A stretch of 64,000 bases of DNA from ZC4RG20 sp036381515 (GTDB lineage Bacteria; Pseudomonadota; Gammaproteobacteria; Steroidobacterales; Rariloculaceae), in contig DASVCR010000029.1 in assembly GCA_036381515.1 (NCBI GenBank), positions 1 to 64,000 on the forward strand. Direction: 5' to 3'. The position numbers were made by a program, and so were the translations under genes. Of the stretch, positions 17,596 to 26,184 are shown piece after piece (the first letter of the stretch is position 1; the number at the start of each line of letters is the position of its first letter). The notes below the pieces were generated by a model that had not been told where the DNA came from, did no database searches, and worked only from the letters and a program-made list of their open reading frames with translations.

Positions 17596-18509
17596 ATGGA
17601 TTCTGGTCGGGTTGGGTCATCTTCTTCATCGTGCTGAATCTCGGCATTGCGCTGTTCCTGTTCGTCTTCAGCCAGCGCGCCGAGATTCCGACGGGACCGG
17701 ACGGCACGACCGGTCACGCGTGGGCGCACGGCGTGCTGCGAGAGGGCGTTCGGCGCCTGCCGCTCTGGTGGGTCGTGATCTCGGCCGCGGCGCTGATCGC
17801 CGCGATCGTCTATCTCGTGCTCTATCCCGCGCTCGGCGGCTACGGCGGCCTGCTCGGCTGGACGTCGGCCGAGGAGCACGAGCGGAGCGCGGCCGAGCGC
17901 GCCGCGCGCCTCGAGCCGGTCCTCGCGTCGCTCGGCGAGCGGAAGATCGACGCGATCCCTTCGGGCGACGCGGCCGCCGTCGTCGGCCGGCGCCTCTTCC
18001 TCGACAACTGCGCCGCGTGCCACGGGACCGACGCGGCCGGCAACACCGCGCTCGGCGCGCCGAACCTGACGGACCCGACATGGCTCTACGGCGGCGATCC
18101 CGACACCGTGCTCAAGAGCATCCTCGACGGCCGGCACGGGACGATGCCGCCCTGGGGCCAGGTGCTCGGCGACGAAGGCGTGGTCAACGTCGCGTCGTAC
18201 GTGCGAAGCCTCGCCGGGCTCGACGCGCCGGCCGAGCAGGCCGCAGCGGGCAAGACGCACTTCGAGACGCTGTGCGCCGCATGCCACGGCGTCGACGGCA
18301 AGGGCACGCCGGCGCTCGGCGCGCCGAACCTGACCGACGACGACTGGCTCTACGGCAGCGACCTCGGAAGCGTGATCGCGTCGATCCGCGACGGCCGGAG
18401 CGGCGAGATGCCGGCGTGGCGCGGCCGGCTCGGCGAGAACGAGGCGCGGGCGATCGCCGCATGGCTCTACACGCAGCAGCGGCAGCGCGAGGTCGCGGCC
18501 CGTCAGTGA
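17592..18509 (+). CDS. ccoP: cbb3-type oxidase subunit III, diheme cytochrome c
   Basis: A 305-residue diheme electron-entry subunit. Two N-terminal helices (about 7-27 and 58-80) place it in the two-helix CcoP subtype. Two CAACH heme c motifs lie at 140-144 and 228-232, each followed by the near-identical ALGAPNLTD and W-LYG segments, showing the duplicated cytochrome fold. MPPWGQVLG and MPAWRGRLG supply the likely Met axial ligands. It overlaps ccoQ by four bases. Confidence 0.95.
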   Translation: MNGFWSGWVIFFIVLNLGIALFLFVFSQRAEIPTGPDGTTGHAWAHGVLREGVRRLPLWWVVISAAALIAAIVYLVLYPALGGYGGLLGWTSAEEHERSAAERAARLEPVLASLGERKIDAIPSGDAAAVVGRRLFLDNCAACHGTDAAGNTALGAPNLTDPTWLYGGDPDTVLKSILDGRHGTMPPWGQVLGDEGVVNVASYVRSLAGLDAPAEQAAAGKTHFETLCAACHGVDGKGTPALGAPNLTDDDWLYGSDLGSVIASIRDGRSGEMPAWRGRLGENEARAIAAWLYTQQRQREVAARQ

Positions 18510-18535
18510 ACGCGGATCGACCGAGGGAGCAGGGT

Positions 18536-18751
18536 ATGCACATGCGGCCGACCGGAGCGCTCGCCGCACGACGATCGGACTCCGTGTTTCGACTGCCCGT
18601 CGTCTGGCTCGCGCTCGCGTTCTTCGCCGCGTCGGTCGTGGGCTGCATCGTCACGATCATGATCGCGGTTGCGCAGCCCGACGGCGCGCTGCCCGACGTC
18701 GGCGAGCGGTTGCTGAACGTGCCGGCGGCGCCCGTGGAGAGGCTGCGATGA
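18536..18751 (+). CDS. Small FixH-like membrane protein in the cco operon
   Basis: A 71-residue protein with one transmembrane helix (about residues 20-45) and a short periplasmic tail (PDGALPDVGERLLNVP). Its place between ccoP and ccoI is where ccoG and fixH usually sit. The helix followed by an Asp-rich turn resembles the first part of FixH, but the roughly 100-residue FixH domain is absent. GAGGGAGCAGG precedes the ATG, and the stop overlaps ccoI as ATGA. It is a stub of FixH or an unrelated small assembly protein; the sequence does not decide. Confidence 0.6.
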   Translation: MHMRPTGALAARRSDSVFRLPVVWLALAFFAASVVGCIVTIMIAVAQPDGALPDVGERLLNVPAAPVERLR

Positions 18752-21024
18752 GCGCCGGCGTTTGCGCGGACGACGGCCACCGCGTCTGGGCGCGCCCCGA
18801 GATCGCGCGGCACGCGATTCGCGATCTCGGCGCGGGCCGCCGCGAGACGCTGCTCCTGATCGACGGCGTGCGCTGCGCGGGCTGCGTCCGCAGCATCGAG
18901 CGGGCGCTCACGGCGGAGCCCGGGGTCGCCGACGTCGAGATCAACCCCGCGTCGCGCCGCGCGCGCGTCGTCTGGCGCGATCCGGAGACGTCGCTGCCGC
19001 GGCTCCTCGATACCGTGGCGCGTGCCGGGTATCGTGCGCTGCCGCTCGACGCCGAGGCGCTCGACGACGTGCGCCGACACGAGTCGAGGGCTGCGCTGAA
19101 GCGCCTCATCGTCGCGGCGTTCGGCGCGATGCAGGCGATGATGTACGCGGGCGTGCTCTACCTCGGCGATCCGGATGCGCTCGACGTGGTGACCCGCGAC
19201 TTCTTCCGCTGGCTCGGCTTCCTCGTCGCGACGCCGGTCGTCCTCTACTCGGGCCGACCGTTTTTCGCCGGCGCGCTTCGCTCGCTGAAGGCGCGGCGTC
19301 CGGGGATGGACGTACCCGTCGCGCTGGCGGTCGCGAGCATCTACGTCGCGAGCCTGATCGAGGCCGTGCGCGGCGGGCAGCACGTCTATTTCGAATCCGT
19401 ATCGATGTTCGTGTTTTTCCTGCTGATCGGCCGCTACGTCGAGATGCGCGCGCGGCATCGAGCCGGCGACCTGAGCGACGCGCTCGCGCGGCTCACGCCG
19501 CCTTATGCCGAGCGTCGCCTGCCCGACGGCGAAATCGAGCGTGTCGGGATCCGCGAGCTCGCGCCCGGCGACCGCGTGCGCGTCGCCGAAGGCGCGGTCG
19601 TTCCCGCGGACGGCGTCCTGCTCGCCGAGCGTTGCCTCGTCGACGAGGCGCTTCTGTCGGGCGAGTCCGCGCCCGTCGAGCGGCGCCGCGGCGAGATGCT
19701 CGTCGCGGGCAGCGTGCTCGTCGAGGGGCCCGTCGACGTGCGCGTCGAGCGCGTCGGCGGCGATACCGCGCTCGCGGGCATCGCGGAGCTCGTCGGACGC
19801 GCGCAGGCATCGCGCCCGCGGCTCGCGCAGGCCGGCGAGCGGGCCGCGTCGCGCTTCGTGGTCAGGGTCCTCGTGTTGACAGGCATCACGGCCGCGGCGT
19901 GGAGCTTCGTCGATCCGTCGCGTGCCTTCACGGCCGCGCTCGCGGTGCTCGTCGTGTCGTGCCCGTGCGCGTTCGCGCTCGCGGTGCCGGTCGCGATCAC
20001 GCGCGCGCTCGCGGTGCTCGCGCGCCGCGGCGTGCTCGTCGTGAAGCCCGATGCGATCGAGGCGCTCGCCGGCGCGACGCACGTCGTCTTCGACAAGACC
20101 GGCACGCTGACCGAGCCGGACATGACGATCGACCGCATCGAGACGCGGCGCGGATTCTCCGATGCGGACGCGCTTCGTCTCGCGGCGGCGCTCGCCCGCG
20201 AGAGCCGGCATCCGGCCGCGCGCGCGATCGCCGCGGCGTGCCCTCACCGAGTGCTCGATGCCGCGACGGAAGTGGAAGCGAAGCCGGGTCTCGGTGTCCG
20301 TGCGACGGTCGGCGGGCGCGAGCTCAGGCTGGGACGTGCCGACTATGCCCTCGGCGGAACGCTCGCGAAGCCTTTGGACGAGGACGCGGTGGTGCTCGCC
20401 GATGACGCCGGGGCCATTGCGGCATTCAGCCTGAGCGAGCGCCTCCGGCCGGACGCGCGCGACGCCGTGGACGTGCTCGAGCGGCAGGGCCTCTCGGTGT
20501 CGATCGCGAGCGGCGACTCCGCCGACAAGGTGCGCGCGGTCGCGGCGAGGCTCGGCGTCCGCGACTGGCACGCGCGGCAGATGCCGGCCGACAAGCTCGC
20601 GCGGCTCGCGGCGCTCCGCGAGCGCGGCGAGCGAGTCGTCGCGGTCGGCGACGGCGTGAACGACGCGCCCGTGCTCGGCGGCGCCGACGTCGCGGTCTCG
20701 CTCGCCGAGGGTGCGGAGCTCGCGCAGGCGACCAGCGACATCGTGCTGACCGGCGGCCGGCTTACGCACCTGCCGCGAGCGCGCGCGATCGCGATCGAGA
20801 CGTTGAAGATTCTGAAACAGAACCAGCGCTGGGCGCTCGGCTACAACCTCGCGGCCGTGCCGCTCGCCGCGCTCGGCTTCGTGCCGCCGCTGCTCGCGGC
20901 GCTCGGCATGTCGGTGAGCTCGCTCGTCGTCGTGCTGAATGCGATGCGGATCGGCCGACGGGAAGCCGGGCCGGATGCTCCCGTGCTGCGGCGGCCCATC
21001 GTGCCTGCCGAGGATCCCGCATGA
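18748..21024 (+). CDS. ccoI: Copper-transporting P-type ATPase for cbb3 assembly (CcoI/FixI)
   Basis: A 758-residue P1B-type ATPase that supplies copper for the CuB centre of the cbb3 oxidase. An N-terminal heavy-metal domain has CAGC (43-46). The membrane metal site CPC is at 405-407. The phosphorylation motif DKTGT begins at Asp449. GDGVND (634-639) and the later GYNLAAVPLAALG segment complete the catalytic and membrane parts. It is coupled by ATGA overlaps to the small gene upstream and to ccoS downstream. Location in the cco operon supports CcoI over a detoxifying CopA. Confidence 0.93.
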   Translation: MSAGVCADDGHRVWARPEIARHAIRDLGAGRRETLLLIDGVRCAGCVRSIERALTAEPGVADVEINPASRRARVVWRDPETSLPRLLDTVARAGYRALPLDAEALDDVRRHESRAALKRLIVAAFGAMQAMMYAGVLYLGDPDALDVVTRDFFRWLGFLVATPVVLYSGRPFFAGALRSLKARRPGMDVPVALAVASIYVASLIEAVRGGQHVYFESVSMFVFFLLIGRYVEMRARHRAGDLSDALARLTPPYAERRLPDGEIERVGIRELAPGDRVRVAEGAVVPADGVLLAERCLVDEALLSGESAPVERRRGEMLVAGSVLVEGPVDVRVERVGGDTALAGIAELVGRAQASRPRLAQAGERAASRFVVRVLVLTGITAAAWSFVDPSRAFTAALAVLVVSCPCAFALAVPVAITRALAVLARRGVLVVKPDAIEALAGATHVVFDKTGTLTEPDMTIDRIETRRGFSDADALRLAAALARESRHPAARAIAAACPHRVLDAATEVEAKPGLGVRATVGGRELRLGRADYALGGTLAKPLDEDAVVLADDAGAIAAFSLSERLRPDARDAVDVLERQGLSVSIASGDSADKVRAVAARLGVRDWHARQMPADKLARLAALRERGERVVAVGDGVNDAPVLGGADVAVSLAEGAELAQATSDIVLTGGRLTHLPRARAIAIETLKILKQNQRWALGYNLAAVPLAALGFVPPLLAALGMSVSSLVVVLNAMRIGRREAGPDAPVLRRPIVPAEDPA

Positions 21025-21254
21025 ATGTACTGCTCGTGATGATCCCGCTGTCGCTGGTGCTCCTCGCGGGCGCCGCCGCGGCGTTCTTCTGGGCCGTCGA
21101 TCACGACCAGTTCGCGGACCTGGACACACCGGGTCTCGTGCCGCTCGACGACGATCCGTCCGTCGTGCCGTTGCACGCCTCGGACGCCGCTGCCGCGACT
21201 ACTCGACGAACGACACGAGCTTGCGCGACTGGATCACCCATCGGTCGCGCTTGA
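21021..21254 (+). CDS. ccoS: cbb3 oxidase maturation protein CcoS
   Basis: A 77-residue single-helix protein required in other bacteria for cofactor insertion into cbb3 oxidase. The family signature is intact: a helix ending in AFFWAVDHDQFADLDTPG. Typical CcoS proteins end soon after this point. Here the frame continues for about 30 residues rich in Ala, Thr and Arg, running over a minus-strand coding remnant, so the tail may be accidental. It overlaps ccoI by four bases and closes the operon. Confidence 0.88.
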   Translation: MNVLLVMIPLSLVLLAGAAAAFFWAVDHDQFADLDTPGLVPLDDDPSVVPLHASDAAAATTRRTTRACATGSPIGRA

Positions 21255-21306
21255 CGAGCGCGTCCCGGCCTCGGTAGACGGTGCCGGCGACGTCGAAGAC
21301 CGTACG
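21199..21306 (-). pseudogene. Fragment of a gene 3' end, NTF2/SnoaL-like
   Basis: On the minus strand, about 33 codons ending in a TAG at 21199-21201 read VFDVAGTVYRGRDALVKRD then RWVIQSRKLVSFVE. This resembles the C-terminal strand pair of NTF2/SnoaL-type proteins. It has no start, lies in a different frame from the gene just upstream on the same strand (21308-21829), and overlaps the ccoS tail. It is probably the leftover end of a deleted gene; chance is possible for so short a piece. Confidence 0.35.
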
Positions 21307-21307
21307 G

Positions 21308-21829
21308 CTAGCGCTCCTCGTCGCCGTCGCCTTCCGCTTCGTCGTCGCGCCCGCTGTCGTCGTCCGCTTCGTCCGGAAGCTCGACCTCCTCGACGTCGAC
21401 GGCGTCGCCGCGCCCCCTCTGCTCGGCGACGCGCTTGATCTCGGCGACCTCCGCCTGGGTGACCGGATGAAACTCCCCGAGCCGGCACGTGAAGCCGGGT
21501 CCGAAGCCGGTGAGCTCGAGCACGGTGATCGTCGTATCGTCGCAGAGCTGAGCCGTGCGGCGCTCGTACGTGAAGCGCTTCTCGCGTCCGAGGTTCGGGC
21601 AGCGCTGCGGCAGGTAGTTCGCGTACGCCTCGCCCTGGCCGCGCATATGAAAGATGATCGTGTTGTCGTCGACGACTTCCGTGCGATCGATGCGCGACGC
21701 GATGATGCAGTCTTGCGGCGTGCGGTCCAATACCGCGTCGTCGGCTGCGTCGTTGCCGTTCTGGGCCAGGACGGGCAGTGCCGAAAGGACCGCGGCGGGG
21801 ATCACGGCCGTGCGGAAGGAGCCGAGCAT
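21308..21829 (-). CDS. Secreted protein, resembles DUF6491 family
   Basis: A 173-residue protein with a cleavable signal peptide (AVIPAAVLSALPVLAQ). The core contains RTPQDCIIASRIDRTEVVDD, IIFHMRGQGEAY, LPQRCPNLGREKRF and AQLCDDTTITVLE. The spaced cysteines (CII, RCPNL, LCDD, TCRLGEF) could form periplasmic disulfides. This pattern recalls small proteobacterial proteins of the DUF6491 type; I am not sure of the family. The last 35 residues are highly acidic. The ATG at 21829 has a GGAGG-like site upstream. Function unknown. Confidence 0.65.
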   Translation of the reverse strand: MLGSFRTAVIPAAVLSALPVLAQNGNDAADDAVLDRTPQDCIIASRIDRTEVVDDNTIIFHMRGQGEAYANYLPQRCPNLGREKRFTYERRTAQLCDDTTITVLELTGFGPGFTCRLGEFHPVTQAEVAEIKRVAEQRGRGDAVDVEEVELPDEADDDSGRDDEAEGDGDEER

Positions 21830-21988
21830 GACGTCACCTCCTCGAGCCTCGGTGCGGGAGCCGGGCGTTCCCACTTTATAGCACAGCTGCGGCGGCGGGC
21901 CGCGGCCGTAACGGTTTTCGCTACTTTGACCGCGCGACCGGCGGACGGATACTTTTGCACTTCGCAATCTCACCAGGGGAGGAGTGTG

Positions 21989-22498
21989 ATGAGCACGATG
22001 ACCAGCCTGCCCGGGCGTCGCGCGGCGCGCTCCGCGTACGCGCCGAAAGCCCTCTCCGCCGCCGCGGTCGCCGTCCTGCTGCTCGGGGCGCCGACGCTCG
22101 CGCAGGAAAGCGGCGCGAAGGGCCCGTCGTTCACGCCGCTCGTGTCGATCAAGGAGCTGATGGAGAAGACGATCACGCCGGCCACGAACACGCTGTGGAA
22201 CGCGATCGACCCGCCGACCGAGGACGCGCAGTGGGTTGCGCTCGAGGAGGCGGCCGTCACGCTGCTCGTCGCCTCGAGCGTCGTCGCGCAGGGCGGCACG
22301 GGTCCGATGGACAACGAGTGGGCCCGCGAGCCCGGCTGGCAGGCCTATAACCAGGTGATGATCGACGCCGGACGTAAGGCGCTCGAGGCGGTCCGCAACC
22401 GCGACCACGATGCGCTGCTCGAGGCCGGCGACGTGCTGTATCCGCCGTGCGAGGGCTGCCACCAGCAGTACAATCCGGGCGTGATCAACGCGCAGTAG
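21989..22498 (+). CDS. Periplasmic cytochrome c'/c556-like heme protein
   Basis: A 169-residue secreted protein. A signal peptide ending near GAPTLAQ is followed by a mostly helical domain, and the heme attachment motif CEGCH lies near the C terminus (154-158), as in the four-helix cytochromes c' and c556. GGGGAGGAG lies just ahead of the ATG at 21989. It is close to the cco operon but in its own transcription unit, so a link to respiration is only suggested. No axial ligand beyond the motif His can be named with confidence. Confidence 0.75.
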   Translation: MSTMTSLPGRRAARSAYAPKALSAAAVAVLLLGAPTLAQESGAKGPSFTPLVSIKELMEKTITPATNTLWNAIDPPTEDAQWVALEEAAVTLLVASSVVAQGGTGPMDNEWAREPGWQAYNQVMIDAGRKALEAVRNRDHDALLEAGDVLYPPCEGCHQQYNPGVINAQ

Positions 22499-22591
22499 CG
22501 CGCGGGCGCGAACGCGTTCGCAGACACGAGGGCCGGCGCGGACCTAACGTCGTCGCCGGCGGTCGGGCCGTTCCGGCGTGAGGTGGCGCGG

Positions 22592-23386
22592 ATGGATCGT
22601 CTCGCGGGGTTGTTCGTCGGGCTTCTGCTCCTCTCGGCGTTCTTCTGGATCGTCGAGTCGCTGTTCGCCGCGAACCCTGCACAGCCGCGGCTCCACCGCC
22701 GGCGCGGCTTCGCGACCGACGTGGCGTACTGGTTCGCGACGCCGCTCGTCACGAGGTCGATCTCGCAGATCGGTCTCGCGCTGGTCCTCGTGCTGATCTA
22801 CCGCGAGCGCCCGGCGGAGATCCGCGAAATGCTGGTCGCGCGGAGCACGGGCCTCGCGAGCCAGCCGCTCCCGCTGCAGGCGATCGAGATCCTCGTCATC
22901 GGCGACTTCATTGCGTACTGGATGCATCGCGCGTTCCACGGCCGCGCGTTGTGGAAGTTCCACGCGATCCATCATTGCTCGAAGGATCTCGACTGGCTGT
23001 CGTCGGTGCGGCTGCATCCGGTGAACGACTGGCTGACGCGCTGGGTGCAGGCGTCGGCGCTCGTGCTGCTCGGCTTCAGTCCGCTCGCGGTCGCCGCGTA
23101 CGTGCCGTTCCTGACGTTATACGCGATCTTCCTGCACGCGAACGTGTCGTGGGGCTTCGGTCCGCTCGGCAAGCTCGTCGCGAGCCCGCGATTCCACCGC
23201 TGGCACCACACGTCGGAGGACGAGGGGCTCGACAAAAACTTCGCGGGGCTCTTCCCGTTCTTCGACGTCTGGTTCGGCACGTACTACATGCCGAAGGAGC
23301 GCGTGCCGACCCGCTTCGGGATCCGCAACGACGACGTGCCGGAAGGGTTCCTCGGTCAGCTCGCGTATCCGTTCCGCGCGGCGTGA
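22592..23386 (+). CDS. Sterol desaturase/fatty acid hydroxylase family membrane enzyme
   Basis: A 264-residue integral membrane di-iron oxygenase with all three histidine boxes: HRAFH (112-116), HAIHH (124-128) and HRWHH (202-206), interleaved with about four transmembrane helices. Family members hydroxylate or desaturate lipids, sterols or carotenoids. The ATG at 22592 was preferred to the GTG at 22583 because AGGTGG is well spaced from it. The gene is convergent with the M56 peptidase gene. Its lipid substrate is unknown. Confidence 0.88.
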   Translation: MDRLAGLFVGLLLLSAFFWIVESLFAANPAQPRLHRRRGFATDVAYWFATPLVTRSISQIGLALVLVLIYRERPAEIREMLVARSTGLASQPLPLQAIEILVIGDFIAYWMHRAFHGRALWKFHAIHHCSKDLDWLSSVRLHPVNDWLTRWVQASALVLLGFSPLAVAAYVPFLTLYAIFLHANVSWGFGPLGKLVASPRFHRWHHTSEDEGLDKNFAGLFPFFDVWFGTYYMPKERVPTRFGIRNDDVPEGFLGQLAYPFRAA

Positions 23387-23426
23387 GCGGGGCGGGGGAG
23401 TGCCGCGCTCACGCCGCGCTCGCGTG

Positions 23427-24653
23427 CTATACGAAGTCTTCCGGGTCCACGACGAACGAAATCCTGTTGCGCACGCCGGGAACCGCGACCGGCTTGCCGT
23501 TGACGATCCGCGGCTTGTACTTGAATTTGGCGACGGCGTCGAGCGCGGCCTGCTCGAACACGGGATCGCTCGACTCCACGATGAACGGATCCTCGACCGA
23601 TCCCTCCTCGTTCACCGTGAACTCGACGATCACATAGCCCTCGAGCCCGATCTCGGCGGCTTCCAATGGATATTTCGGCGCGATCTTCACGATCGGCAGG
23701 TACTCTTCCACCTGCGCGAGCGCGGCGTTGGTCGCACTCAGCCACCCAACGGCGACGGGCAGCGCGATCGCGGCGAGCCCGCCGAGATTCAAGAGCAGCT
23801 TCTTGTGCATTCCGAGCTCTTTCATGGCTTGACTCCTCATCACGGCCGTGATGCGACCTTTCAGGTCGACGCCGCCGACGCCCGCCGCGCATTTGAGCGG
23901 CGACGCGACGCGGAGCTCGGCGACGCCGAGGATCGCTTCGGCGTACGTGCGCCGGTCGTGCCCGGCCGCGACGACGGCCTCGTCGCACGCGCGCTCGCGC
24001 TCCTCGACGAGCCGCGCCCCGATCCACCACACGAGCGGGTGGAACCAGAAGAGCGCCTCGACGAGCATGTGCAGCGCGCCCGTCAGGTTGTCGCGGCGCC
24101 GCCAATGGCAGAGCTCGTGCGCGATCACGGCGTCGAGCTGCACCGGGGACAGGCGCGCCTCGACGTCCGTCGGCAAGAGCAGCACCGGGCGTGTGATCCC
24201 GACGAGCGCCGGCTCGATCCGTGCGTCGCAGTAGCGGACCGGCAGCGCGACGCCCGGCGCGACTCGTGCGGGCGACGCGCCGTCGACGAGCGCGGCGAGC
24301 CGCCGCACGCGGCGCGCGGACTGGAGCAGAACGAGCATCGCGCCGGCGATCCAGATCGCGGCGAGCGCGACCGCGATCGCGCGCGGGAAGCTTTCGGCCG
24401 CGACCGGCGCCGCGAGGCGCTCGAGCGGGATCGGCCCGGCGGTGATCACGAGCATCGGCCGCTCGAAGGCGGGCGCGAGCGCGGCACCGAGCGCCGCGAG
24501 CGCGGCGAACGGCACGAGGAATTTCAGCGACGCGGCGAGCCAGAGCGCGTACCGAAGCCGCGCGGCGTCGTTGCGCAGCATTCGGACGGCGAGCGCGACG
24601 GCCAACGCGAACACGGTCGACTGCCACAGATGATTCACCAGGCTTGCGATCAT
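23427..24653 (-). CDS. BlaR1-type M56 membrane metallopeptidase fused to a TonB C-terminal domain
   Basis: A 408-residue inner-membrane protein. Three or four N-terminal helices surround a zinc peptidase domain with HELCH (179-183) and the downstream ERACDEAV segment. After a further helix (about 295-315) comes a periplasmic domain of about 85 residues matching the TonB C-terminal fold: PIVKIAPKYPLEAAEIGLEG, VEFTVNEEGSV and FKYKPRIVNGKPV. It lies 4 bases after the blaI-like gene, the usual regulator/sensor pair. The classic penicillin-binding sensor domain of BlaR1 is absent and the TonB-like module takes its place, so the signal sensed is unlikely to be a beta-lactam by the known mechanism. 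No TonB-box receptor is nearby. Confidence 0.88.
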   Translation of the reverse strand: MIASLVNHLWQSTVFALAVALAVRMLRNDAARLRYALWLAASLKFLVPFAALAALGAALAPAFERPMLVITAGPIPLERLAAPVAAESFPRAIAVALAAIWIAGAMLVLLQSARRVRRLAALVDGASPARVAPGVALPVRYCDARIEPALVGITRPVLLLPTDVEARLSPVQLDAVIAHELCHWRRRDNLTGALHMLVEALFWFHPLVWWIGARLVEERERACDEAVVAAGHDRRTYAEAILGVAELRVASPLKCAAGVGGVDLKGRITAVMRSQAMKELGMHKKLLLNLGGLAAIALPVAVGWLSATNAALAQVEEYLPIVKIAPKYPLEAAEIGLEGYVIVEFTVNEEGSVEDPFIVESSDPVFEQAALDAVAKFKYKPRIVNGKPVAVPGVRNRISFVVDPEDFV

Positions 24654-24657
24654 CGCG

Positions 24658-25053
24658 TCACTCCTTCTTGCCGAGCTCCTCGAGCGCGCGGCGCGCTTCC
24701 TCGATGTCGTCGAGCGTCAGGCGGCCGGTCTCGATCAGGTGCGAGATCAGAGGCTGCGGACGGCCGCCGAAGAGGCCGAGGAGCTCGTCGACGATCGGGC
24801 GGCGGGCCGCGTCGGGCGACACGAGCGCCTCGAAGATGTGCGCGTTGCCGACCTTCTTCTTGCGGTGGACCGCACCCTTCGCCTCGAGGCGGTAAAGGAT
24901 CGTTTGCACGGTCGTGTAGGCCGGCCGGCGCTTCTCCGGATAGTGCTCCTGCACCTCGCGCACCGACGACGGTCCGAGCGTCCAGAGCGCGTCCATGACC
25001 TCGAGCTCGAGGCGGCTCAGCCGGGGCGGCCCGGGCTTCTTTTTACTACGCAT
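24658..25053 (-). CDS. BlaI/MecI-family transcriptional repressor
   Basis: A 131-residue winged-helix repressor. PRLSRLELEVMDALWTLG and AYTTVQTILYRLEAKG are the characteristic DNA-binding helices; the C-terminal half provides dimerisation. Family members are inactivated by proteolysis triggered by a BlaR1-type peptidase, and the next gene encodes one. Palindromic sequences overlap the start codon and suggest autoregulation. The ATG at 25053 has no strong Shine-Dalgarno site. The divergent glycosyltransferase starts 108 bases away. Confidence 0.92.
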   Translation of the reverse strand: MRSKKKPGPPRLSRLELEVMDALWTLGPSSVREVQEHYPEKRRPAYTTVQTILYRLEAKGAVHRKKKVGNAHIFEALVSPDAARRPIVDELLGLFGGRPQPLISHLIETGRLTLDDIEEARRALEELGKKE

Positions 25054-25067
25054 GTCGTAGAATCTAC
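25046..25067. promoter_or_regulatory. Candidate BlaI operator, two overlapping palindromes
   Basis: CTACGCATGTCGTAG (25046-25060) and GTAGAATCTAC (25057-25067) are overlapping perfect dyads covering the repressor start codon. BlaI/MecI operators are TACA/TGTA-type dyads; these have TAC/GTA cores. Autorepression is inferred. Confidence 0.5.
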
Positions 25068-25161
25068 TATAATCGTATCGGACGGGCAAGGGCCCTCGGC
25101 GCGGACGTCGAGCCGGGTATGATCGGCGACGGCGATCGGTCGTCGCCGGAGGGCTCCTGGA

Positions 25162-26184
25162 TTGAACGCAACGCCGCTCGTGTCGGTCGTAATGCCCGCG
25201 TTCGACGCGGCGACGACGATCGGTCGTGCCGTTCGCTCCGTGCTCGCGCAGACGCTGCGCGACTTCGAGCTGATCGTCGTCGACGACGGCTCGACGGACG
25301 CGACGGCGGCGGAGGCACGGGCGGCGGCGAACGGCGATCCGCGCGTGCGCGTGCTCGCGCTCCCGCACGGCGGGATCGTCCGCGCGTTGAACGCCGGGAT
25401 CGCGGCGGCACGCGGCGCGCTGATCGCCCGCATGGACGCGGACGACGAGATGCGTCCGCGCCGCCTCGAGGCGCAGGTCGAGCTGCTCGCGCGGCGTCCC
25501 GACGTCGGCGTCGTCGGCTGTCTCGTCGAGTTCGGCGGCGATCGCGACGACGCGCCGGGCTACGCGCTCCACGTCGACTGGCTGAACTCGCTGCGCGAGC
25601 CCGACGAGATCGCGCTTTACCGCTTCGTCGAAGCGCCGCTCGCGCATCCGAGCGTCACGTTCCGCCGCGTCCTCGTCGACCGGCACGGGGGCTACGTCGA
25701 GTCGGACGAGCCGGAGGACTACGAGCTGTGGCTGCGCTGGATGGACGCGGGCGTCCGGTTCGCGAAGGTGCCCGAGGTGCTGCTCCGCTGGAACGATTCG
25801 CCGACCCGCATGTCGCGCACGTCCGCGCGGTACGCGCGCGAGGCGTTCTACGCATGCAAGAGCCGCTATCTCGCGCGTTTCGTGCGCCGGCACTTAGGGC
25901 CGCGGCGCGGCGTGTGGCTCTGGGGCGCGGGCCGCAAGACGCGAAAGCGCTTCGCCGCGCTCGAGCGCGCCGGCATCGAGCTTGCGGGCTACATCGACAT
26001 CGACGCGGCGAAGATCGGCCGGCGGATCGCGGGCCGCCCCGTGCGTTCGCCCGGCGACCTGCCTCCGCCCGACGAGGCCTTCGTGATCGGCGGCGTCGGT
26101 GTCCGCGGCGCGCGCGAGGAAATCCGCGCGCGCCTCGAGGCACGAGGGTTCAGGCTGGGCACGGACTACGTGCCGGCCGCGTGA
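25162..26184 (+). CDS. Family 2 glycosyltransferase with C-terminal Rossmann-like extension
   Basis: A 340-residue GT-A glycosyltransferase. The N-terminal domain has VVMPAFDAATTIGRAVRSVL, VVDDGSTDAT and the metal-binding MDADDE. Acceptor-side residues include EPEDYELWLRW. After about residue 245 a second domain, GVWLWGAGRKTRKRF with GYIDIDAAKIGRRI, resembles the nucleotide-fold domain found in sugar-modifying enzymes. It starts with TTG at 25162, supported by GGAGGG 8 bases upstream. It probably contributes to a cell-surface glycan, but no other glycan genes are adjacent. Confidence 0.88.
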   Translation: MNATPLVSVVMPAFDAATTIGRAVRSVLAQTLRDFELIVVDDGSTDATAAEARAAANGDPRVRVLALPHGGIVRALNAGIAAARGALIARMDADDEMRPRRLEAQVELLARRPDVGVVGCLVEFGGDRDDAPGYALHVDWLNSLREPDEIALYRFVEAPLAHPSVTFRRVLVDRHGGYVESDEPEDYELWLRWMDAGVRFAKVPEVLLRWNDSPTRMSRTSARYAREAFYACKSRYLARFVRRHLGPRRGVWLWGAGRKTRKRFAALERAGIELAGYIDIDAAKIGRRIAGRPVRSPGDLPPPDEAFVIGGVGVRGAREEIRARLEARGFRLGTDYVPAA

